This document shows, in pieces, positions 1-11,621 of a DNA stretch of 64,000 bases. The position numbers and the translations under genes were made by a program. This DNA comes from Solen grandis (taxonomy: Eukaryota > Mollusca > Bivalvia > Adapedonta > Solenidae): contig CM037781.1 of the NCBI GenBank assembly GCA_021229015.1, forward strand, positions 70,578,173-70,642,172, in the 5' to 3' direction. The notes beneath the pieces are model-generated. The model worked only from the letters and a program-made list of their open reading frames with translations, had not been told where the DNA came from and searched no databases. Every line of letters starts with the position of its first letter. Position 1 is the first letter of the stretch.

Positions 1-818
1 TACGTAAATTCAGTGTATGAGTTCCTATAATATGAATCCCAGTCTGCCTTATGCAGGAGCCACCTGGGTCGATCATTATTATTATCTAAGTTGCGGGTAG
101 GCCTTGATACTTTTATATGTATGGGGAGGTGGTCACTCCCCAAGGAGCTGCTTAGTACTGTCAAGTGTGACTTAGTACCAATTTGTGCTGACACTATACC
201 TAAGTCCAGAGTAGTATCTTTGTGTTGAGCGTGACCTATTCTAGTTAGTTGACCTTTGTTCAGCACTTGCATTGTGTTAATGTCTAGTTGATTAATAAGA
301 TTTACTGACTCGGTATCCTTTCTCAGGTCCCCCGGTGGGTTCCAAAGTGGATGTTTCAGATTAAAGTCCCCCACCATTATGGTATTGTTGGTTTTATATT
401 TAAAAACTTTCGTCAAGTTACTATTAGTATTACTCTCATTATCAGGGCTATAATAATTAATTATTCTTGTACTACTGTTTTGTTCTCTTATATTCACGAT
501 GACGCATTGGGCCCGTTCCGTGCTCGGTCCTTTCATTGCTGTGCCTTTGAGGTGGTTTTGTATATAAATTGCTACTCCACCACCCCTATGACCTGTTCGC
601 ACATCTTGTGCAGCCAACCTGTACCCCGGAAGCTTCATTGGCCTGGTATCATCAGTCCAATGTGTCTCCTGGATACACACAGCCTTGGGCTTTATCTGCG
701 CACCTAGAATATAATTTTGTAATTCCCCTGTTTTACTAGAATCTTCTTTATTGATTCCACCAGCATTCCAAGACAGGACACCAAAGTCAGAATTATTGTT
801 TTTATCCTTGGGGTCCAT
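1..818 (-). pseudogene. LINE ORF2, N-terminal endonuclease part (cut by window edge)
   Basis: An open frame starts at the ATG at 818-816 and runs to the left edge without a stop (272 codons). It reads as an apurinic-type (APE) endonuclease of a non-LTR retrotransposon. Its motifs are an N-terminal 'LSWNAGGI', then 'CIQETHW' (metal-binding Glu), 'RGGGVAIYI', 'MVGDFNLKHPLW' and 'GSDHLPIHI' (catalytic His region). These are the standard APE landmarks in order and at usual spacing. The reverse transcriptase should follow beyond position 1. ORF1 lies just upstream on the same strand, so this is one LINE copy of the zinc-knuckle type seen in Jockey/I-like clades. I class it as a pseudogene because the linked ORF1 is frameshifted, although this stretch itself is intact. 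Confidence 0.85.
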
Positions 819-873
819 TATTATTGTATCTCGGAGATGCTTATATTATAGGGGTGTTGTTTTTAACCTGTTC

Positions 874-2112
874 TTAATAATGGTAAGGAAAAGGAGGGCA
901 GGTATCAATCGGCCCTTGTCTACGATATCCATTGTGGGGTCCACCATAGTACCGGTAACTGTTCCAGTAACCATGATGTATTGTTCTCCGAGAACTACGG
1001 GGAGCACTCCTTTTGGTAGCAGTGCTTTTGTTGTTGTTGTTGGTTTCAGTGGTTGTGGATTCAGTTGTGACCTGTTCCACCTCCACTGTCTCCCTGATAA
1101 TGTTTTCAACTTCTTCAGGGGTGAGTTTCTTGTTGGCTAATTTATGGACCAAGCTTTTTACATTTTGATTTGTAATGCTGTTAGTTTTACCTTTACCCTC
1201 CTTGTGATTGGTATGGATGGTCAGGCTCTTCTTAATGTCTCCATTCCGTCTGGTCACCCTTCCACTATATGCCCGATAAGCCGAGCACCCCCTGTAGGCA
1301 CACTTCTTATCTTGCTTGTTAACGCAATTGGCATGACTATGTGCACCAGCACAGTGTGGACATTTGATGTCAGCCCGGCAAAACTTGGTAGGGTGACCAA
1401 ACCCCTGACAATGGTTACACCTAATCAGACTGAGAAGGACCGGCTCGGTTTCAAAATTTTCACTCTTGGTGGTGACAGAGGAAGGGGGTTTTGCCGTGTT
1501 AAAGGTGATCCTAATTGTGTTTGAATCCACTAATTTCCCTTCCTTCTTTTTTCTTTCAATGAATGCACTTTTGACGTTTGACATTCCTTGAATTCTTTAA
1601 GGATGTCTCTGTGTTAGCTTTGGTTCTATTTTTGCTTTGCTGATTTTGTTCCTAGTGGTTTTCATTTTGAAACCCTATTTTGAACACGAGCCGGTCAAAG
1701 GTAAAGGTTTTTGCATGGTCCACTTTTGTTTTATTGATTTTGAATTTCAGCTGCTTGGCTCCTATTTCATTGGGTAGATGTTTACAGTGATTGAGTCCTA
1801 CGTGCTTAATGAAATCTGTGACCACCTGCTTGACCTTATTGTGAGGTATCACAGAGGCTATGGCTGCCAGAGTAATTACTACCCATTCCAATTTTGGTTC
1901 CGCCTTTGGGGTTGTGGACTAGTTGACGACTCAGGTCTTTTCTGACCCACTATTGTCCACCCTTCCGAGTGGGTGACTTTTTCCTTAACTGGGCTGTTGA
2001 GAGGGGAGATCAATTCAGGGAGTTGTGCAAATTCATTCTCTAGATCAGTATCTAGGTCCTTATCAATGGGTATATCAATTATTTTGACCTTTGTAGGGAG
2101 AGAGGTGGTCAT
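874..2112 (-). pseudogene. LINE ORF1 (Gag-like, CCHC zinc knuckles), frameshifted
   Basis: Three overlapping or adjacent open pieces (2112-1879, 1891-1652, 1584-874) together read as one LINE ORF1 protein broken by frame changes. The first piece is acidic and ends in a basic stretch. The second carries 'TFTFDRLVFKIGF'. The third carries 'IRCNHCQGFGHPTKFC', then 'IKCPHCAGAHSHANC', two closely spaced CCHC-type zinc knuckles, followed by a basic, Thr/Asn-rich C-terminus. In the third piece a stop precedes the first Met, while the +1 frame reads into the previous part. This fits a small indel near 1585-1600. ORF1 of this class binds LINE RNA. ORF2 begins 56 bp downstream. Clade assignment beyond 'zinc-knuckle LINE' is not possible here. 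Confidence 0.8.
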
Positions 2113-2562
2113 TTTGACTTTCCCCGGGGTATTAATTCTTCTGAGAAGAGTTTTCTTGACCTTCCTTGGTGTTTTCGCTGGGGTTAACCTAGTGTGGTCT
2201 GATTCCCAAAGGAGGTTTCAGCCAGTTTCCTCCTAGCGGTGGGTTTTTTAACCATCGACATTGCCAAGCAGCTTCGATTCGGTTGTGTAATAATTTCAAT
2301 TTTATTGCTTACAGTTTGTATTTGTTACTTTACAAAAGGTAATTATAATAATTGTCTTAATGTTAAAAACAAAGCAATAGAGGCAGAGGATAGCAAGAGT
2401 AGGATATTTACCTTCCCTATGTAGGAGGCTGCAATTCACTCCACCACGGAGACCTCCCCTCTGGGGTACGCCGCTGTCCACCACACCACGACACCTCTTT
2501 CTCCCGGTATTAGGTTCTTTCGAGGTATGCTAAGAATCCACGCGAAAAGTTTTTTCCCCCCT
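2113..2562. other. Probable LINE 5' region and flank, no gene seen
   Basis: The first ~170 bases probably belong to the LINE 5' untranslated region on the minus strand. No convincing coding frame is present. The last bases ('tttttccccc') abut an assembly gap. Confidence 0.4.
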
Positions 2563-2662
2563 NNNNNNNNNNNNNNNNNNNNNNNNNNNNNNNNNNNNNN
2601 NNNNNNNNNNNNNNNNNNNNNNNNNNNNNNNNNNNNNNNNNNNNNNNNNNNNNNNNNNNNNN
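2563..2662. other. Assembly gap (100 N)
   Basis: Exactly 100 unknown bases, the usual placeholder for a scaffold gap of unknown size. A (CT)n run starts directly after it. Confidence 1.
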
Positions 2663-2879
2663 CTCTCTCCCTCTCTCTCATGCATATAAGTAGAGTTTTT
2701 TTCAAACGTAATCGGAACTACAAATATAGAGTTATTTCCGTTCTAGCGGTGTCCGCCTTATTATTCTTGCCTTTTTAAGGATAGTGAAGTGGATAGTACT
2801 TATAAAATGATACACTAAATCCAAAAATAGCATTCATTATATTTCAATTGATTTGATAAAAAGTGTCATAAAATTGCAC

Positions 2880-3152
2880 CGTCCCCGGTGGCCGAGTGGT
2901 TAGAGCGTCCGCCTCGGAAGCGGGAGGTCGTGGGTTCGATCCCTGGCCGCGACATACAAAAGTCCTAAAAATGGTACTGTTATAGCTCCCTTCCTTGGCG
3001 CTCAACATATAAGGGTAGTTGCTGGACTGGTTGGCCCGGTGTTAGGATAATGTGACTGGGTGTGGTATCATGTCACAGTGTGGCAGCACTATAGCTGTCT
3101 CAATTAGACATCGTCTCGGTGGGACGTTAAACCCAACAAACAAACAAACATA
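2880..3152 (+). mobile_element. SINE, tRNA-derived, near full length
   Basis: The 5' end is tRNA-like. It has an A box 'TGGCCGAGTGGTTAGAGC', an anticodon-arm-like 'CCGCCTCGGAAGCGGGAG' and a B box 'GGTTCGATCCC'. A non-tRNA body follows ('CTTGGCGCTCAACATATAAG', 'GTGTGGCAGCACTATAGCTG'), then the 3' end 'GACGTTAAACCCAACAAAC' with an (AAAC)n tail. The body and tail recur at 32222-32352 and 58643-58950 in inverse orientation, so this is a dispersed SINE and not a functional tRNA gene. Confidence 0.9.
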
Positions 3153-3774
3153 AAAATGCGCATTCAAGTTCTGGACGTTGCGATATGAAAGTAGTGCACC
3201 TCGATAACATACTCGTGATTGATGTACGTTAATATCGTAAATAAATCTGTATGATGATTGTAGAGTTTGAGTGGTTAACACTGTAAATGTTTTGTTTTTT
3301 AATACCTCTTAATCCCTTTTTTTTAATCCTAAATGTTTTAACTTTGGTGAAAATAATGTCGAATTCTGTAATGACGTTTTCGGAGCGTGTTCTCTTCTAT
3401 ATATAGCGTTCTCTTGAGACGTACTTAAACGGTACTAAGCTTATGCACGTCTTGATTGGTAATGTTTGAAAATAACTGTTCTTCAGTAGCGCCGGTATGA
3501 CGTTGACGCATATTGGCTCGATTTAAAGTAACCGTCGTTCTCGAGTGGCGTCTGTACTCGATTAGCGTATCGCCGCGTGACTACGATGACGCATCGTCGA
3601 GTGACTACGATGACGCATCGCCTTGTGACGTCACTAACTGCTTTACACCCACTTCTTCTTCTTCTTCTTTAGTAAAGGCTAGCAATCATTTTCTCGCTTT
3701 TATGGCCATATTTTTGAACTTGCGGTCAACAAGACAGATGTTGGTACAAGGGAGTCAGGGTGCGATACCCTAGC
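3153..3774. other. Intergenic, short tandem repeats only
   Basis: No coding feature. At about 3577-3622 a 23-base segment containing 'GTGACTACGATGACGCATCG' occurs twice in tandem, followed by a (TTC)n run near 3652-3668. Confidence 0.5.
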
Positions 3775-4035
3775 TCATTTTGCGAATATACCCCTCAGTT
3801 CTTTTACTTGCCCGGTGTATTGCACCGATACACCCAGTTTCTGGGTAGAACCAGTACTGAGTATTCTGAGTTCCCACAGCAGCCCCATTTTTGCCGGGTA
3901 AGGGTGCATCTGGTATACGTCTTTGGTTTGACGCGATCACCGGAGGAAAGTTCCCGGCTGAGAATCGAACCGAAGACCTCCCGAACACAAATCGGACACT
4001 CTACCACAGACCTATTTCGCCGGTCATAACACACG
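3775..4035 (-). mobile_element. SINE, tRNA-derived, minus strand
   Basis: On the minus strand it has an A-box-like 'TGGTAGAGTGT' and a B box 'GGTTCGATTC' separated by a plausible anticodon arm ('CGATTTGTGTTCGGGAGG'). The body after it differs from the SINE at 2880, so this is a second SINE subfamily using a tRNA head. Confidence 0.75.
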
Positions 4036-7000
4036 GTAAGTCATCTCCAGTTTTGACTCAAAAATGGCGCAGTTGTACTGGCGACGGACAGAGAATAATC
4101 CCAAAAGCTTTCAATTTACATTGAATGGTAATTATACATTTACATACTTCCACAGCTTTTAGGCACACACCATGCAAAAAAATGTAAATGCATTTATAAA
4201 TGACAAACATAACATGAACAGGTTGAATGTTATTAGCTGTTCATCCCACGAATATTGCTATGTACACATATTGGCAAACAGAGCAGACCAAGATTAGACA
4301 TATCTTCCAACAGCTGCTGATTGGGTATCCTATCTGATTGCTTTTAAGATATTATAGGTTCAAATTCTGTATAGTCTGGATGGCAAAGACAAATCAGTTG
4401 TTTTATATATAAAGTTACTATTTTTCAAGTCATACATTTGTTTATGGGTTAGGAAATAAAGAAATGTGCTTCTTAAGCTTCTTTTTTTTGTCGAGTGTGA
4501 ATGTTTTCTAAGCTTTGCCTTTCCTAAGAGTTAATATAACCAATTATGTTTTGCAATGATTACGGCTAGTTTGGTAAAGAAAAACAGCAGACCATACAAA
4601 AACATAATGATAAAACATAATGAAATCTATCTTAATATGTGACATCGAGTTTTGAGATAGGGTACATAGATCTTGTGCGCCATACAATATCTTGATATGG
4701 CTTTTTACAGTTGTTTTAAAATATATCCTCAAATGACAACGTTACAGGTCTGTTTAACACATTCATCTTGAAGTTTGTGTCAATTTATTATAAAATCCAT
4801 AGAAAAATAAGAAGAGAAGAGAGTTTTAAACGACCGGACACAATATTCTGTATACCGTAAGCATATATTAAGACAACATTGCTTCATAATGTTACAATTA
4901 AGAGTGGCATCGTTAACACAATACTGACTCATGGAAATTGCATACGAAATACAAACTCGTGGGAACAGGTAACTGACCCGTAGGAAAAATATATTTAATT
5001 TGCGGGAATACGATTATAGCTTATAATACACTTGTAATATAGTGCAGAAAGGGGCTTTTCTACATGAATAGGTAACCTTAATGGAAGGGGCGTAGCGACC
5101 GATCATATCTTATGTTACGCATCATTAGATACTTTAGTGAAGATCTTGTAACATTCGTAACATTCTATGTTATTTACTTCTCAAAGGCGCACTCTAAATA
5201 AATAAATGTACAATTTGGCATTGAAAATTTGGCAAAATGAGGCGGTTTCACCTTACAAATCTAGAGCGTGTAACTAATTCAGACACGCCAATCGCTAGCT
5301 GTTTAATAAGCTCCAAATCAACTCATTAAAACGACTTAATTTTCTGTCTGTTATCTGAAATAAATTAATTAAATAAGAAAATAAATAAAACTTACCATGT
5401 GTTTCCACAAGATTTGTGAAAAACGTAGCCAAAGGAAAAACGAAGCTAAACGATGTCCAATGCATTTTTAGAGTAAAGTGCACATTGTTCTTCTGAATTT
5501 CAGTTTGAATCAGGAAGTTAAAACAACAACAACATCACAAAAAAAACCTTAGTTTTGCGCATGCGCTCTACATTCACCAACAAGGAAGCCCTACACACAA
5601 TTGAGGAGATTGGAAGTTTGAAGTAGAATATGTTTTTTTTCCCAATGACTATATCATAGTTAATATTGGTCGCACGTTTTTGTAATATTGAGCATGTATT
5701 TATTTACTGCACAATTCATATGGAGTCTTTCAAAAGTACAAGAAACAAATACAATCTTACAATAAATAAACAACTTTATTTCTTTTTGTTTCCTTTTTGA
5801 AGATTTTTTTGCATGAAGACACTTATTATTTTGTGTGTGTGTTTGTGTGAGTGTGTGTTTGCTTTTATGTATTTGTGTATGTGGACAATTTAATATTTTT
5901 CGATAGTTAGTATTTTAATTATGTGTTTCCAATAGTAACATTAACAGTTGTAATTTAATTGATGGGATAAAGCAAAATCCTTAAATTCAGAATTCAATGT
6001 ATAGTTCACTTCAACTAGATCACGGCGCCCGCAGTTGAAGCAAACATCACCAGACGTGTTACTATTTTTTCCGCTGATCTACATTTGTTACAGAGAGTGG
6101 CAACGGAATATATCGTAGTTTTCCGATGCTGTGAGATAACTTGTCTTAGGTTTACGAATTTCTGTTTAATCCATATAAGGGTTTGGTAAACCCATATTTT
6201 TTCTCGGTTTTAATTGTAAAATACAATCTTAGAAACAGTCCGAATCGCAGATTCTTTGAAGGTTGGAAATTATATTAAGATGTAGTTTTCATTATATGAA
6301 AATTATTCATCCGTGACAAATTACAATCTACGTCAAGCACAAGCCTATTTTCGTTCTCGTTCCTATTCACATCTTGCTTCATTATTCTATCAGGTATGTG
6401 AAGTAGCATTCAAGAAAACATTTTGTCCTTTGCATTTTGTATAATGTTTACATTTTTGACGTGGTATCATGTTGCTATGACGTTTTATGTTGAAAAGGGG
6501 TCATATTGTAAACTTGTGCAAATCATAATAGAGTAATGTGTCTAGAATGTATACATTTCCTTATACAGTGAATTAAGTGTATTGCATAAAAAATAAATTA
6601 AGGTGCAATGCTAATAATAAATACAATCATTTAAAGTGTTTTTCTTATACATTCCATCATGGATCAGAAAGCGGCTCTTAGGGTTATTTTCTTCGTAATA
6701 TTCTGGGCTTTACGGAGTCAGTCGAATATTGGCGATACGTGCAGTTTGGAACATCAAACCATAAAAAATGCAAGAAGAAAATAAAAGTTTAAAAATTGAT
6801 GTAAGATAAGGCAAAACGGACATTTATATATTTACATTATCAGCATGATATGTGTCTTATTTAAAAAAAAATGGAATGATGCATTGTAGTTGTATTTACA
6901 TATACACTGTTTATTTCACGCTTTTAGTGAAATGATTGATAAATACACACGGGATATATTGAAATCTTCAACGGGTAAGAGATGAATTCTCATAAAAGTG

Positions 7001-7855
7001 GACTTTCTTTTACCTAAAAATAGGAAAATCCCAGAAAATTGCAAAAATAAAAGTATAAAACTATCTGTGTGTGTGTGTGATAAATAAGAATACAACGCAG
7101 ACTTTTTTTCTAAATATCTACTTATGAAAATATTCAGGTATCCCAAGGGGTTCAGTACAAAAAAACAAACAAACAAAAACTTTTCCGATATAAAATAACA
7201 CAATTATGTCAAATGCCATTACAGTGGCAAAAGCATTACCTCAAATAGTTCGACGAAAACGAAAGGTGTTGCGGAAAACTTAACAAAATGTTTAGTCTGT
7301 TTTTGTTTATAATGCTGAATCAACTGCAGTGTGGTAGCACTATATCTGTCCTTCCGATAGCCTCTAGACATGCATCATGATTAAGTAGAAAATGTTTTGT
7401 TTTTTAATAAGAAAAGTATTCGATGCTTTAAGACATGATGTGTAAACATGCTCTCATTTTATGTCAAATGGTAAAATGTTAATACAAAACTTAACAGTCG
7501 TGTACATTGAATTAAATATGTTCAAGAACTTTCCTATATACCGAAAAAAATCTTATTTTGAGGTCAATGAAAGTGACGGCCCTAATTTACTATTATTTAT
7601 TAAAAATGTGAAACTATGATACGTAAAAGGCGAAGCCTCGAAGCGAACGCAGCATTTTTTAATTTTGCTTATTTTTCTTGACTTGGCCTTGGTTCATCAA
7701 TTACTGACTTCCTCTTCTTCCTTAAAGGTATAGTGATTAGTTCTTCACGACATTTCTACTTGACTGAGATATGGATACCGTCTTAGACACATCCCAACAC
7801 ACACATAATTTTATCAAAATATCAGAAAATGGATATCTAAATAAGACATTAAAGG

Positions 7856-7889
<34 letters not shown>

Positions 7890-8381
7890 CCAATTAATCA
7901 ATAACTCCCCATACGCAATAAATAAATGAATAAATAATTAAATAAAATATAAAATATATAAATAAATAAGATAGTCGTTTCAGATAGAATATGGAATTAA
8001 TTTGTAAGTACTTGGTAAGTGCGACAAAATCGGGACGGATAGGGATTCGTTTTTACCCAGAGAAAGAAACTAAAACCAAACAAACAAAATAATTTTGTTA
8101 ATTAATTTATTTAAAATTACGTTAAAAAAAAACAAGCTAGTTGTGTTTAATGAACGTATCCATTACCATTTACAATTTTACAAGTCATGGATGAATATCC
8201 TCAGCTGTCGATTGACACAGATTACCCTTAACACAACGGCGGTATAGCAAGAGTTGTCGATCTTTTACATGCCACGTCGCTTGATATTTACAAAAACGAT
8301 AACTCTTAGGTACACTTTTTTGCCAATTTGCCAGCGGTAAACATTCGAGATGACTGAAGAAAGTATTCATAGCGTTAGTAT

Positions 8382-8442
<61 letters not shown>

Positions 8443-9400
8443 ACGTGTTACCAAAGACAAGTAAAGCAAATACTACATCAGTGGTACTTTATCTTTTTCT
8501 AAATCCAAATTGTGCATCCGACAAGATATTATTTTCATCATTCCATTTAGTTACTCAATGATTTCAAAATCTAACAAAAAATAACAATGTTTTCCCCGAT
8601 AATTTGTATCATTTTAGTTACAATATTAACATCAGTCCAACAACATGTAAGTTTAAAATGGCCGCTGGAGCATAAGTTGCATGTCTCGCCAATATACATA
8701 CTCATTAAAATAACCCTTAAATAAATTTGGGCATGCACTTTTATAATAATTTATTAATGTGCGCTTTATTTCTTTCTCTTATTATAGGAATGCTAATCTT
8801 TTCACGATTTTTTAAAATAACTGTTTAGTAACACAAATATTTGAATATCTATATATTATTTTCGATATAAAGGTATTTACATGTGACTGTTTAAAGTAAC
8901 GTAATTTTGTTAAATGATAAAGAAAAACGATCTAAAAAGTATAAAAAGAGCAATCTTTTCAACGCTCCTTAAGCGATTTCGAAATTATATACTATATAGA
9001 CATATAGGTTGTCTTAACAAAGTATAATGTTGTTGTATTTTTTATGGGTAGTGTAAGTAAACATCTGAAGTAATATTTATTTGTATAAGTATTTTAACGA
9101 TATTCATTTATACCATACTTTTTTCGGTGAAAAAATATATACACAATCAATGTCCAACATGAGAGCTATAACGTTACCTCCAAAGGGACATATTTTGCCC
9201 AGAATATGAAAACTTAAAAACGGCGTGGACTAAACATATTGTGGGACCTGTGTCTATATTTTCTTTTAAATTGAAGAATATGAGACAGCCAGAAATCCAC
9301 CATATATCTATAATGATTAAATGATTTGATTTTTTTAGAAAGTACGTGCTCCTGCAACTGTTTCGTCTATGACTACAATTGAAATGAAAAATAAAATTGC

Positions 9401-9439
<39 letters not shown>

Positions 9440-11100
9440 AATGGTTGAATGTACATGTATCTTGCTTTATAAATACAACTTCATTTCAAAATTTTAAATT
9501 AGTCCATATCTAATTTCTTACGTCCAATAAGAGACGCCTTTTTTAATCACGTGAGTAGGGTTTTTCAGCAAAAAAATCCGTCAGACTGGACCAGTACTTT
9601 GCACAAAGGAAGCTCGTGAAAGATTCTTCTGAAAACAGGGTTCGAACCCAAAACATCCAGATCTAAATCATGTGCACCACAGCTGGACCAGGGTGCCCTA
9701 CTTTAAATATACCTGGAATTGTACAATATGGATACCTGTATTCAATCTGAAGGTGCTTCTATAAATAAGACGTTTACTACAAAAATAATGAAAGATTAAT
9801 ATTTCACTGAATCTATGTTAATTCGTGTATTCTTCTATATACATGTATTTCGATACATATTCTTGAAAAGGTGAATTCTACTACATGAACAATATTTGTG
9901 GATAAAATCATCCATGAATCGACGAAAAATAGTCCCCACGAAAATTAATAATGAATCAGTTAGTCACTCAATTTATATACAAGTCTAAACAGACTGACGG
10001 GCCAAAGTCCGTATACTCATACACGATACAATAATTTCATACTATTTCATTAAAAAAAAAGTTAAAAAGAAGAAACATCTAACTACAAGAAAGAGGAGAA
10101 GCTTGTAAAACAAGACTGTTGCCAACGCACACCATATAAATTTGACCTTGACTTTATGACCTTAACATATGTAGAACGTCCCCTAGCTGACCTGGCTGAT
10201 GCTTCTATCATATGTATCAGTGCTGCAAACATTAAGGGCGGTAAAATTCAACTATCTCTTTACTGCAACAGCGTATGGTTCAAAGGTAATTGAGAGTTAT
10301 CTTATAGATAATGAAACTGAGGAATAATTATATCATGTAGACATCTTGTTTATTTTTCTATGAACGTTTTGTCTTTTGAAGATACAACAACTAAGTCAAG
10401 ATCAGCCTATACGGAAAAGAAGTACAATTTAAATGCAAATTAAACGCAACAAAATACAAGATAAACATCTAAAAAATCATTAATAGTATAAAACACAATA
10501 ATACAGTTATGGCGATGAGATGGAAAACATAAAATCGACCGACAGTAATTACACTATTTTTTATGTGTTTTTACGTCGAAGAATTTTCTCACACAACGTT
10601 CCAAAAGACTGAGTGATTGGAGTGTCTCTCCTGAGCAGGGGCTTGTAGGTTTGTTCCCTGGCCGCAGCATACCAAACTCTTGCCTCAAGCAGACAATGTC
10701 TACAATATAAATGCTGTCATATGGTGTTTAAACCGAGAAAAAGGGGGTAATTATTGAAATTCAGTCGGCTGGACGTAATTCCTCGAAATCATGAATTCCT
10801 GACACTGAGCTTATAAGTAAGTGAAATTATCTACTTAGTTAATTTCTTCAGTCTAAACCAAGATATTACGAAATGACATTTTGATCTTAAACTCGGAATT
10901 GACTGTTGAGTTGGTCAGAGAGTAGAGTTGCATTTTAGATATATCATTACGCACATTTACAGCATCGGTTTTTTAAAGTTGAATTTTGTTTACATTATTC
11001 ACGGAAATTCATTGATTTAACTTTTTTCCTTTTCTACACTTACAAAGAATACTTTGATTAAACTGTTCTACTTTCAATTATGTTGATTGCAGATGGTCTT
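4036..11100. other. Gene-poor intergenic region
   Basis: I see no supportable coding exon in about 7 kb. All open frames are short and AT-driven. The stretch holds microsatellites: (GA)n 7859-7887, (TA)n 8387-8438, (GT)n 9403-9436. It also holds a degraded minus-strand SINE head at about 9585-9700 (B box 'GGGTTCGAACCC' on the minus strand), another degraded SINE at about 10600-10740, and a short dispersed repeat at about 9889-9960 related to sequence at 62990-63090. Confidence 0.6.
8387..8438. repeat. (TA)n microsatellite
   Basis: About 26 uninterrupted TA dinucleotides. Confidence 0.95.
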
Positions 11101-11480
11101 GGTCACGCTGTTCACGCTGTTTTATTTCTATTCTCTCGATATTGGGTGCAGATAATCATGATCATGTTGTTCTGATTTTGTTGTTTCGATGTTGCGTGCA
11201 GATAATATTGATCGAGCTATTCTACTTTCTATTGTTCAGATGTTGGTTGCAGATAATCTTGATCATGCTGTTCTACTATCTGTTGTTTTGAGGTTGGGTG
11301 CAGATAATCTTGATCATGCTGTTCTACTATCTGTTTTTTTGATGTTGGGTGCAGATAATCATGATCATGCTGTTCTACTCTCCCTTGTTCGGATGTTGGG
11401 TGCAGATAAACTTGATCATGCTGTTCCACTCTCTCTTGTTCCAATGATGGGTGAAGATAATTTTGGTCACGTTGTGACGT
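11090..11480 (-). repeat. 51-bp tandem repeat, partly coding
   Basis: A 51-base unit repeats about seven times, with plus-strand copies starting near 11139, 11189, 11240, 11291, 11342, 11393 and 11444. The unit is a multiple of three, so on the minus strand it encodes a 17-residue repeat of the type 'EQHDQDYLHPTSKQQIV'. Copies above 11229 are in the open frame. Two or more degenerate copies lie past the stop, in the presumed 3' UTR. Confidence 0.9.
11121..11126 (-). promoter_or_regulatory. Candidate poly(A) signal of the receptor gene
   Basis: AATAAA on the minus strand, about 100 bases after the stop codon at 11229-11231. It is the only canonical signal this close to the last exon. Confidence 0.5.
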
Positions 11481-11621
11481 CATTTCCGGGATTAGTTTCG
11501 GCTGTGCCGTTATTCTTTTGGACTGTTCCGTTGGGAACATGATTGGTGTTAGAATGATATCGTTTGGCTCATTATAAATTGGCGGTTTTGTGAAGGTGCT
11601 GTGCGATTGTTGGTCCATCGG
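11229..11621 (-). CDS. Receptor exon 15 (last): YxxP tandem-repeat tail
   Basis: 393 bp including the stop at 11229-11231. It opens after a clear acceptor ('TTTTCAATTCTAG') in phase 0, matching exon 14. It encodes 'FTKPPIYNEPNDI', a linker, then four YLHP motifs and one YLQP, spaced 17 residues apart over most of the array. With YNEP this makes six YxxP sites. YxxP is the known Crk/CrkL SH2-binding class when phosphorylated. AATAAA lies about 100 bp downstream. The intron to exon 14 is 8.5 kb, so the link is phase-supported but not proven. The alternative is a separate small gene or a fortuitous ORF. Confidence 0.6.
   Translation of the reverse strand, partial: PMDQQSHSTFTKPPIYNEPNDIILTPIMFPTEQSKRITAQPKLIPEMTSQRDQNYLHPSLEQERVEQHDQVYLHPTSEQGRVEQHDHDYLHPTSKKQIVEQHDQDYLHPTSKQQIVEQHDQDYLQPTSEQ

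Noticed and set aside
2880..2955. A tRNA gene with clear A and B boxes
   Set aside because: It is the head of a SINE: a body and (AAAC)n tail follow, and the same unit recurs at 58643-58950. The cloverleaf also pairs imperfectly.
11189..11542. Plus-strand open frame of 117 codons with a repeated ADNLDHAVLLS pattern
   Set aside because: It is the antisense shadow of the 51-bp repeat. The minus strand has the splice acceptor, compatible phase and poly(A) signal.
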